In this document: positions 58,032 to 64,000 of the stretch, in pieces
Position numbering within the stretch: position 1 is the stretch's first letter
Layout: every line of letters begins with the position of its first letter
The notes under the pieces: model-generated
What the model was told of the DNA's origin: nothing
What the model saw: the letters and a program-made list of their open reading frames with translations, nothing else
Databases searched by the model: none
Program-made: the position numbers and the translations under genes
Source of the DNA: Photobacterium piscicola
Lineage (GTDB): Bacteria; Pseudomonadota; Gammaproteobacteria; Enterobacterales; Vibrionaceae
Length of the DNA: 64,000 nt
Reading direction: 5' to 3'
NCBI RefSeq assembly: GCF_900166965.1
Contig: NZ_FUZI01000005.1
Coordinates: 51,282 to 115,281, forward strand

Positions 58032-58430
58032 TTATTCTAAACTGACACTCCGCCAGTTTTTCAACGCTGGAATCTGTTGTCGAATTTGATTTTCTTTATC
58101 AATACGCACTGCCGCAAAATTACATAGCGTCGTATCAATATGTTGACCATGAGATAAAACATATGGCAAATCAGTGGTGATCGTCTGATAGTATTGTGCC
58201 AATAATTCAGTTTGTTGCGGGGCTAAATTTACTTTATGAATATCAAAATAAAGCTGACCATTATCTTTAATCGTAAAGGTCTGTGTGTCTTGCTCTAGTA
58301 TTAATTTTTCATCGGTAAAACTGACATTATTTTGCCACAATGGCTGACACTCGACAGCCATAACGGATGAACTAATGCTCAATCCAAATAACAACCCACA
58401 GCCATTTTTTATATATCGTTTAATATTCAT
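58032..58430 (-). CDS. YggN-like (DUF2884) periplasmic protein, short form
   Basis: A 132-residue exported protein. A signal peptide (about 1-25, MNIKRYIKNGCGLLFG...SVMA) precedes VECQPLWQNNVSF and a region NGQLYFDIHKVNLAPQQTELLAQYY resembling the start of YggN/DUF2884 proteins. E. coli YggN is about 240 residues, so this form lacks the C-terminal half; it ends with a normal stop and no frameshift is visible. The ATG at 58430 is used; the frame to 58583 overlaps glsB. Assignment is tentative but the place, between hemW and trmB, matches yggN. Confidence 0.6.
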   Translation of the reverse strand: MNIKRYIKNGCGLLFGLSISSSVMAVECQPLWQNNVSFTDEKLILEQDTQTFTIKDNGQLYFDIHKVNLAPQQTELLAQYYQTITTDLPYVLSHGQHIDTTLCNFAAVRIDKENQIRQQIPALKNWRSVSLE

Positions 58431-58489
58431 AAATAATACTCGCTTCCCTGAAAAAGTGGGTTGCGACATATCATTTCGATATATACCCA

Positions 58490-59410
58490 CTAAAAAATAG
58501 AACGTCCAATCCGTGCTGATAACTTTTCTAATGCTGCGGTACCCACCAGAGAATTCCCTGATTGATCCAATTCTGGCGACCACACCGCTATTGTCATTTC
58601 TCCCGGTACAATCGCTACAATACCGCCACCAACACCTGATTTACCCGGCATACCAACGCGGTAAGCAAACTCGCCCGCGCCATCATATAACCCGCATGTC
58701 GCAAGCAATGCATTTATATGCTTACTTTGAGTTTGGCTAATAATTGGCGTTTTTGCACCTAAAGGCTGACCTTTATTTGCTAAATAAGAAAATGTGCGCG
58801 CTAAATCGACACAGCTCATCTTTAATGCGCAGTAACTAAAATAGTTATTAAGTACAGGCATGACTTCATTATTAAAGTTACCAAATGAACGCATTAAATA
58901 AGCAATCGAAGCATTACGATCGCTATGCTGCATCTCTGAATTCGCCACAATTTTGTCGTAAACAATCTGTGGGTTACAGGATAATTCACGGACTAACTCA
59001 AGCATACGATATTGCGGCGCACACAAGCGGCTATACAACATATCTGAAATCACAATCGCACCTGGATTAATAAATGGATTTCGAGGAATACCATTTTCTA
59101 ATTCCAACTGAATCATTGAATTAAATGCCTGACCTGAAGGCTCTTTCCCTACTCGCGCCCATAACTCATCGGGTTCATAAAGTGCCATCGCTAATGTCAG
59201 TGATAAAACTTTGGAGATTGATTGAATAGAAAAGCTTTCTTGGCTATCGCCAGCTTGAATAATTTCACCATCGTTATAACACACAGCGATGCCTAATTTA
59301 TTCGCAGGAACTTCAGCTAAAGCTGGAATATAGTTAGCGACTTTCCCTTGACCAATCAATGGTCTAACTTCATCTAAAATGCCATTGAGTAAGGTCTCTG
59401 TCGGCTTCAT
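58490..59410 (-). CDS. glsB: Glutaminase
   Basis: A 306-residue serine-dependent beta-lactamase-fold glutaminase that converts glutamine to glutamate and ammonia. The catalytic SxxK is S64-I-S-K67 in [11 protein letters not shown], followed by [15 protein letters not shown] and the [14 protein letters not shown] motif near 255-268. Length typical. It lies between trmB and the YggN-like gene, as in V. cholerae. Confidence 0.96.
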   Translation of the reverse strand: MKPTETLLNGILDEVRPLIGQGKVANYIPALAEVPANKLGIAVCYNDGEIIQAGDSQESFSIQSISKVLSLTLAMALYEPDELWARVGKEPSGQAFNSMIQLELENGIPRNPFINPGAIVISDMLYSRLCAPQYRMLELVRELSCNPQIVYDKIVANSEMQHSDRNASIAYLMRSFGNFNNEVMPVLNNYFSYCALKMSCVDLARTFSYLANKGQPLGAKTPIISQTQSKHINALLATCGLYDGAGEFAYRVGMPGKSGVGGGIVAIVPGEMTIAVWSPELDQSGNSLVGTAALEKLSARIGRSIF

Positions 59411-59434
59411 TTATTTCATCTCCAATAACAAAAA

Positions 59435-59452
59435 AGCCAACAAAAGTTGGCT
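59435..59452 (-). terminator. Terminator of trmB
   Basis: AGCCAAC / GTTGGCT, a 7-bp stem with an AAAA loop, T-run on the minus strand. Confidence 0.85.
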
Positions 59453-59514
59453 TTCTAAATAAATAACGCAATCACTGCTGTCACTCTACTCGACGGTCAC
59501 AGCAATCTCTGCAA

Positions 59515-60252
59515 TTATTCAGTACGCATGTACTTCATATCCCATACGCCATGACCTAGGCGATGACCACGTGCTTCAAACTTAGTTAAAGGACGATCTT
59601 CAGGGCGAGCAATGTAAGCACCATCAGTGGCAGTATTTTTGTAGCCAGGTGCCGCATCCATTACTTCAACCATATGCTCTGCGTAGTTTTCCCAATCAGT
59701 TGCCATATGGAAAATACCACCAATTTTAAGCTTTTTACGTAGCATTTCAGCAAATTCAGGCTGAACAATACGGCGCTTATGGTGACGTGCTTTATGCCAT
59801 GGGTCAGGGAAGAACAACTGTACCATATCAAGGCTGCCATCAGGAATCATGTGTTCAAACACTTCCACACCGTCATGACACATTACGCGTAAGTTAGTTA
59901 AATTAGCCGCTTCAGCGCCCATTAAACAGTGACCAACACCTGGACTATGAACTTCAATACCCACATAGTTTTTCTCTGGCGCAGCTTGTGCCATTTCAAC
60001 TAATGATGCACCCATGCCAAAGCCAATTTCTAACACAACTGGCGCTTCACGGTTAAAGACTTGTGTCCAGTCAAGCATTTCAGTGGCGAAATCAATACCC
60101 ATGGCTGGCCAGTTTTTTTCCATCGCATGTTCTTGACCCTTGGTTAAACGGCCTTCACGACGAACAAAACTACGGATCTTACGAACCATTTTGCCTTCAT
60201 CGGTAAATTCAGTCAGAGTTACGTCACCTGACTTTTTTGAAACTTCGCTCAT
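59515..60252 (-). CDS. trmB: tRNA (guanine-N7)-methyltransferase TrmB
   Basis: A 245-residue SAM enzyme making m7G46 in t[19 protein letters not shown] is the SAM-binding motif, and [28 protein letters not shown], seen in sections, carries the catalytic region. Divergent from mutY, the conserved trmB/mutY junction. Confidence 0.97.
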   Translation of the reverse strand: MSEVSKKSGDVTLTEFTDEGKMVRKIRSFVRREGRLTKGQEHAMEKNWPAMGIDFATEMLDWTQVFNREAPVVLEIGFGMGASLVEMAQAAPEKNYVGIEVHSPGVGHCLMGAEAANLTNLRVMCHDGVEVFEHMIPDGSLDMVQLFFPDPWHKARHHKRRIVQPEFAEMLRKKLKIGGIFHMATDWENYAEHMVEVMDAAPGYKNTATDGAYIARPEDRPLTKFEARGHRLGHGVWDMKYMRTE

Positions 60253-60502
60253 GCTAACTATCCAAACAAAAAAAGAAACGGAACGGCATTATCCAAACTT
60301 ATAGGCTCAATTCAAGTCTATCAAGTGTGACAATCGCCAGTTTATGATGCAATCTTAGTCAATAACGTCATTATAGACGCCATAACATTGATGACTTGCA
60401 GTATAAGGGATCGTTCCCACGGACTCCAATTTTCCGCAAGATCATTCCATAATAAAGCGCAACCTGACATTTTTTAAGCCCATTAAGTAAAGTGAGTTCA
60501 CC

Positions 60503-61552
60503 GTGAGTACAGCTTTTTCCGACGCTATTCTAGCGTGGTATGATAAATTCGGTCGAAAAACCCTTCCATGGCAACATCAAAAGACCCCCTACAAAGTATG
60601 GCTATCTGAAATCATGCTGCAACAAACCCAAGTTGCAACAGTGATCCCTTATTTTGAACGTTTTATGGCACGCTTTCCAACGGTGGCAGATCTTGCCGCA
60701 GCCGAGCAAGATGAAGTGTTACATTTATGGACCGGCTTGGGCTATTACGCTCGTGCACGCAATCTTCACAAAGCAGCCCAATTAATTGTCGCTGAGCATA
60801 ATGGCGAATTTCCGACAACGATTGCAGAAGTTGAAGCCCTGCCGGGTATTGGACGCTCAACCGCCGGTGCAGTGTTATCGCTATCATTAAAACAGCACCA
60901 TTCGATTTTAGATGGCAACGTTAAGCGTACTTTAGCGCGCTGTTATGCGATTGAAGGTTGGCCGGGGAAAAAACCCGTTGAAAATGCGTTGTGGGACATA
61001 GCCATTGAAAATACGCCAGCGATGGGTGTCGAACGCTATAATCAAGCGATGATGGATATGGGGGCGATGATTTGTACTCGCAGCAAACCTAAATGCGATT
61101 TGTGCCCCATTGAGGCCCAATGTATTGCTAAAGCTCAACAGCGCCAAACTGATTTTCCAGGCAAAAAACCTAAAAAAGTAATGCCTGAAAAGCAAACTTG
61201 GTTCGCGATTTTACGTTATGGCGACAAAGTATGGCTGGAACAACGACCACAAGTGGGTATTTGGGGCGGCTTATGGTGTTTTCCGCAACATGATAGTGAC
61301 GATCTCGATGATCTGTTATTGCAGCAATTAGGTCAGCCGCAAACATTGATCGCCAGCCAACAACAGCTAATAGCATTCAGACACACCTTTAGTCATTATC
61401 ACCTCGATATTGTGCCCGTTTTATTTACCTTAAACACACTCCCTGATGTGATCCATGAGCGCCAAGGGCAATGGTATGATCTGCATGATCCCGCTAAAAT
61501 AGGCCTTGCTGCGCCAGTGCAAAAGATCCTTGATGGGCTGTTATACCTTTAG
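60503..61552 (+). CDS. mutY: A/G-specific adenine glycosylase MutY
   Basis: A 349-residue repair enzyme removing adenine paired with 8-oxoguanine. The catalytic Glu is in [12 protein letters not shown], the helix-hairpin-helix [15 protein letters not shown] precedes the Asp of [12 protein letters not shown], and the [4Fe-4S] cysteines are in [19 protein letters not shown]-terminal NUDIX-like domain recognises the oxidised base. The start is GTG at 60503. Confidence 0.96.
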   Translation: MSTAFSDAILAWYDKFGRKTLPWQHQKTPYKVWLSEIMLQQTQVATVIPYFERFMARFPTVADLAAAEQDEVLHLWTGLGYYARARNLHKAAQLIVAEHNGEFPTTIAEVEALPGIGRSTAGAVLSLSLKQHHSILDGNVKRTLARCYAIEGWPGKKPVENALWDIAIENTPAMGVERYNQAMMDMGAMICTRSKPKCDLCPIEAQCIAKAQQRQTDFPGKKPKKVMPEKQTWFAILRYGDKVWLEQRPQVGIWGGLWCFPQHDSDDLDDLLLQQLGQPQTLIASQQQLIAFRHTFSHYHLDIVPVLFTLNTLPDVIHERQGQWYDLHDPAKIGLAAPVQKILDGLLYL

Positions 61553-61569
61553 TTATAAATAAATTTATC

Positions 61570-61631
61570 ACTAGTTACATTTTCACCTCATAAGATCCGC
61601 TTTTATGATGTCATTTTAAAATGTAACTAGT
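61570..61631. repeat. 14-bp perfect inverted repeat before the exported nucleosidase
   Basis: ACTAGTTACATTTT (61570-61583) and its exact complement AAAATGTAACTAGT (61618-61631) are separated by 34 bases. The right arm extends into a 12-bp palindrome GTAACTAGTTAC at 61623-61634. It lies 18 bases after mutY and 41 bases before the nucleosidase gene. Confidence 0.75.
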
Positions 61632-61672
61632 TACTATCTTTACCCCCTAACCTATTATTAATCCATTCTATT

Positions 61673-62434
61673 ATGAAAAAATTAAGCTACTTCTTCGCCA
61701 CTATTCTAACAAGTTGTTCTTTTTTCGCATCCGCAGCGCAAACGATTGCTATCGTTGGTGCTATGGATGCTGAAATTACCAATTTACTGCCACATATTAA
61801 AAACAAGCACACCATTACTATCGGTCAACATCTGTATTATCAAGGACAAATCGGTAAACATTCGGTTGTTGTCACTCGTTCAGGTGTCGGTAAAGTGAAT
61901 GCCGCCGTCACAACCACCACGTTAATACGTGAATTTAAAGTCGATAAATTGATCTTTACAGGTATTGCCGGCGCGGCGGCATCTCAACTATCACCAACCG
62001 ATGTTGTGGTTTCAACCGCATTGGTACAACATGATGTCGATTTAACTGTTTTTGGTAATAAACCCGGTCACATGGATGGATTTGATGATCGCTACTTTTA
62101 TGCAGATCCACAATTAACCGCTCAAGCATTTGCGGCAGCACAACGGGTTCTTGATAATCAAAAAGTATTTCAAGGAATTATTGCAACAGGTGATCAATTC
62201 ATTGCTGATAAACAAAAAGTAAAGTTTATTCATAATGAATTCAATGCAATGGCTATTGAAATGGAAGGTGCGGCAGTGGCACAAGTTGCCTTTATGTTTA
62301 ACAAACCATTTGTTGTTATTCGTACCATTTCAGACAAAGCTGATGGATCAGCACACTTTGACTACCCTAAATTAAAACAAATAACCGCTGATAATTCCGT
62401 AGCGATCACCTTAGCTATGCTAGACACTCATTAA
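61673..62434 (+). CDS. Exported MTA/SAH nucleosidase-like protein
   Basis: A 253-residue protein with an N-terminal signal (MKKLSYFFATILTSCSFF, possible cleavage at ASA-AQ after residue 22, or lipidation at C15 in LTSC) followed by a complete 5'-methylthioadenosine/S-adenosylhomocysteine nucleosidase fold: GAMDAEITNLL with E34, TGIAGAAAS, IEMEGAAVAQ with E198, and ISDKADGSAHFDY with D221. All catalytic positions match MtnN/Pfs. Normal MtnN is cytoplasmic, so export is unusual. Substrate may be MTA, SAH or another purine nucleoside. Confidence 0.88.
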   Translation: MKKLSYFFATILTSCSFFASAAQTIAIVGAMDAEITNLLPHIKNKHTITIGQHLYYQGQIGKHSVVVTRSGVGKVNAAVTTTTLIREFKVDKLIFTGIAGAAASQLSPTDVVVSTALVQHDVDLTVFGNKPGHMDGFDDRYFYADPQLTAQAFAAAQRVLDNQKVFQGIIATGDQFIADKQKVKFIHNEFNAMAIEMEGAAVAQVAFMFNKPFVVIRTISDKADGSAHFDYPKLKQITADNSVAITLAMLDTH

Positions 62435-62451
62435 ACCATACCAACCCAGCA

Positions 62452-62481
62452 AACCGTGTAATCCACACTGATTACACGGTT
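62452..62481 (+). terminator. Terminator of the nucleosidase gene
   Basis: AACCGTGTAAT / ATTACACGGTT, an 11-bp stem with an 8-base loop, followed by a mixed T-rich tract. Confidence 0.82.
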
Positions 62482-62604
62482 GTTATTCCTGTCTCGACCC
62501 TAGCCGCTACTGGCCGAGTCTGGTATAACTATTGCTATAAATACAGCAATTATAGATACAGCCATCTCGCTGTAATTTAATAATGAATGCATAAGGAATA
62601 TTCC

Positions 62605-62877
62605 ATGAGCCGTACTGTTTTTTGTGTCCGTCTACAGCAAGAAGCTGAAGGTCTAGATTTTCAATTGTACCCAGGTGAACTTGGCCAACGCATTTTTGAT
62701 ACGGTATCAAAGCAAGCATGGGCACAATGGCAAGCCAAGCAAACCATGCTAATCAATGAAAAAAAACTCAATATGATGAATCCTGAACATCGTCAATTAC
62801 TTGAGACTGAAATGGTGAATTTTTTGTTTGAAGGTAAAGATGTAGTGATTGATGGTTATACACCACCAGAAAAATAA
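62605..62877 (+). CDS. yggX: YggX, probable Fe(2+)-trafficking protein
   Basis: A 90-residue protein that protects Fe-S enzymes from oxidative damage in enterics. The start [19 protein letters not shown] with its cysteine, [18 protein letters not shown] and [12 protein letters not shown] are conserved. The ATG at 62605 is chosen over 62587. In E. coli and vibrios the order is mutY-yggX-mltC; here the nucleosidase gene lies between mutY and yggX, and tRNA genes follow instead of mltC. Confidence 0.95.
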   Translation: MSRTVFCVRLQQEAEGLDFQLYPGELGQRIFDTVSKQAWAQWQAKQTMLINEKKLNMMNPEHRQLLETEMVNFLFEGKDVVIDGYTPPEK

Positions 62878-62897
62878 CATTTAAATCAAATAGATAT

Positions 62898-62920
62898 TCC
62901 GCCGTAATCTCAACGGCGGA
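62898..62920 (+). terminator. Hairpin after yggX
   Basis: TCCGCCGT / ACGGCGGA, an 8-bp stem with a 7-base loop. There is no T-run, so it may be a weak terminator. Confidence 0.5.
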
Positions 62921-63005
62921 AAGTACTAAAAATGTAAAAAATCACGCCACAACGAACAAAAAGCCAACACTCAAACATAATAATCGTTTTTTATTAAAAA
63001 AAGAG

Positions 63006-63034
63006 TTGACGAAAAGGCTCAAAACCCTTTTAAT
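63006..63034 (+). promoter_or_regulatory. Promoter of the tRNA array
   Basis: TTGACG (63006-63011) and TTTAAT (63029-63034) with a 17-base spacer are followed by the GC-rich discriminator AGCGCCCCG, typical of stringently controlled stable-RNA promoters. It lies 12 bases before the first tRNA. Confidence 0.82.
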
Positions 63035-63045
63035 AGCGCCCCGTT

Positions 63046-63121
63046 GCCTTGATAGCTCAGTCGGTAGAGCAGAGGATTGAAAATCCTCGTGTCGGTGGTT
63101 CGATTCCGCCTCGAGGCACCA
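63046..63121 (+). tRNA. tRNA-Phe (GAA), copy 1
   Basis: 76 bases with encoded CCA. The acceptor stem GCCTTGA / TCGAGGC pairs, the anticodon loop is TTGAAAA giving anticodon GAA, and the T-loop is GGTTCGATTCC. Unlike copies 2 and 3, its downstream spacer is different. Confidence 0.97.
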
Positions 63122-63166
63122 TTTCTTCTCTTTTGAAGTTTGGTGTTAAGCAACGATAAAATCTGT

Positions 63167-63242
63167 TCCCTCTTAGTTCAGTTGGTAGAACGCCGGACTG
63201 TTAATCCGTATGTCACTGGTTCAAGTCCAGTAGAGGGAGCCA
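63167..63242 (+). tRNA. tRNA-Asn (GTT), copy 1
   Basis: 76 bases including CCA. Acceptor stem TCCCTCT / AGAGGGA, anticodon loop CTGTTAA with anticodon GTT, T-loop GGTTCAAGTCC. Downstream of tRNA-Phe copy 1, same transcript. Confidence 0.97.
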
Positions 63243-63290
63243 CTATTTATTTCTTGGCTCAATAGAGCGGAGAGATTACAGAATTAATGT

Positions 63291-63366
<76 letters not shown>

Positions 63367-63421
63367 TTTATTCTCTTACTTCGGTAAGAAATGCAACAAT
63401 AGCAATTATATTGCTGTGTTT

Positions 63422-63497
63422 GCCTTGATAGCTCAGTCGGTAGAGCAGAGGATTGAAAATCCTCGTGTCGGTGGTTCGATTCCGCCTCGAGGCACCA
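63422..63497 (+). tRNA. tRNA-Phe (GAA), copy 2
   Basis: Identical in sequence to copy 1, anticodon GAA, encoded CCA. Within the first unit of the 343-bp tandem repeat. Confidence 0.97.
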
Positions 63498-63543
63498 TAT
63501 TAAAATTTGATACGATTCGTCGTGTTGAATAGTAAAAGTTAAT

Positions 63544-63619
63544 TCCCTCTTAGTTCAGTTGGTAGAACGCCGGACTGTTAATCCGTATGTCACTGGTTCA
63601 AGTCCAGTAGAGGGAGCCA
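63544..63619 (+). tRNA. tRNA-Asn (GTT), copy 2
   Basis: Identical to copy 1, anticodon GTT, encoded CCA; closes the first unit of the tandem repeat. Confidence 0.97.
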
Positions 63620-63668
63620 AATTTATTTCTTCACTCAATAGAGTAAAGGAATATAAAAGAATTAATGT

Positions 63669-63744
<76 letters not shown>

Positions 63745-63799
63745 TTTATTCTCTTACTTCGGTAAGAAATGCAACAATAGCAATTATATTGCTGTGTTT

Positions 63800-63875
63800 G
63801 CCTTGATAGCTCAGTCGGTAGAGCAGAGGATTGAAAATCCTCGTGTCGGTGGTTCGATTCCGCCTCGAGGCACCA
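63800..63875 (+). tRNA. tRNA-Phe (GAA), copy 3
   Basis: Identical to the other Phe copies, anticodon GAA, encoded CCA, in the second repeat unit. Confidence 0.97.
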
Positions 63876-63921
63876 TATTAAAATTTGATACGATTCGTCG
63901 TGTTGAATAGTAAAAGTTAAT

Positions 63922-63997
63922 TCCCTCTTAGTTCAGTTGGTAGAACGCCGGACTGTTAATCCGTATGTCACTGGTTCAAGTCCAGTAGAGGGAGCCA
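63922..63997 (+). tRNA. tRNA-Asn (GTT), copy 3
   Basis: Identical to the other Asn copies, anticodon GTT, encoded CCA. It ends 3 bases before the window edge; the array probably goes on with tRNA-Thr. Confidence 0.97.
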
Positions 63998-64000
63998 AAT

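Noticed and set aside
61738..61753. PurR-like GCGCAAACGATTGCTA at the nucleosidase signal peptide
   Set aside because: It has four mismatches and lies inside coding sequence that explains it.

Overview
The window looks like a chromosomal core segment of a Vibrionaceae bacterium, most likely Photobacterium or a close relative. The reasons are the barA, acpS-pdxJ-recO-era-rnc-lepB-lepA-rseCBA-rpoE-nadB, fbaA-pgk-epd / tkt / metK and pilT-pilU-yggS-proC-yggT-yggU-rdgB-hemW neighbourhoods, the presence of NqrM (maturation factor of the Na+-pumping NADH dehydrogenase), the moderately AT-rich DNA, and a large repeated tRNA array. Genus assignment is inference; no 16S gene is present.

Layout. 1-4.4 kb: start of relA (cut by the window edge), rlmD, and the BarA hybrid sensor kinase. 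4.5-13.6 kb: a long leftward block, rpoE-rseA-rseB-rseC-lepA-lepB-rnc-era-recO-pdxJ-acpS, joining envelope-stress control to translation, secretion, RNA processing and cofactor genes; a sigma-E type promoter lies in front of rpoE. 14-19.2 kb: nadB, the sdhE-ygfX pair, ygfZ, a YbaK-type deacylase and an orphan LysR regulator. 19.2-20.2 kb: a compact leftward operon of a DUF134 HTH regulator, a NifX/NifB-like cluster-binding protein and NqrM, preceded by a 14-bp palindrome. 20.7-26.1 kb: a small unknown gene, an orphan gcvH, ubiH-ubiI with ygfB, then zapA, 6S RNA and fau. 26.3-34.3 kb: rpiA, serA, a SIMPL-domain protein, mscS, fbaA, pgk, epd.

34.3-43.8 kb is the accessory part. Between epd and tkt, which belong to one conserved gene set, sit a cold-shock gene, an O-acyltransferase of the OafA type, a YgiW-type OB-fold protein with an OmpR-family two-component system, an unrecognised two-gene operon (DUF2971 protein plus a membrane protein), a small secreted basic protein and a 27-codon ORF with its own Shine-Dalgarno sequence and terminator. 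43.8-62.9 kb returns to core genes: tkt, metK (with a MetJ operator array), sprT, rsmE, gshB, yqgE, ruvX, pilU, pilT, yggS, proC, yggT, yggU, rdgB, hemW, a YggN-like gene, glsB, trmB, mutY, an exported MTA/SAH nucleosidase, and yggX. The right end (63.0-64.0 kb) is a tRNA array, Phe-Asn-Thr repeated, running off the window.

No insertion sequence, prophage, integrase, CRISPR array or rRNA gene was found. The most promising leads are the DUF2971/membrane protein operon, the 27-aa ORF, the DUF134 operon with its palindrome, the exported nucleosidase behind a 14-bp inverted repeat, PurR-like boxes in front of rpiA, fbaA and tkt, and the nearly perfect 343-bp tRNA repeat.
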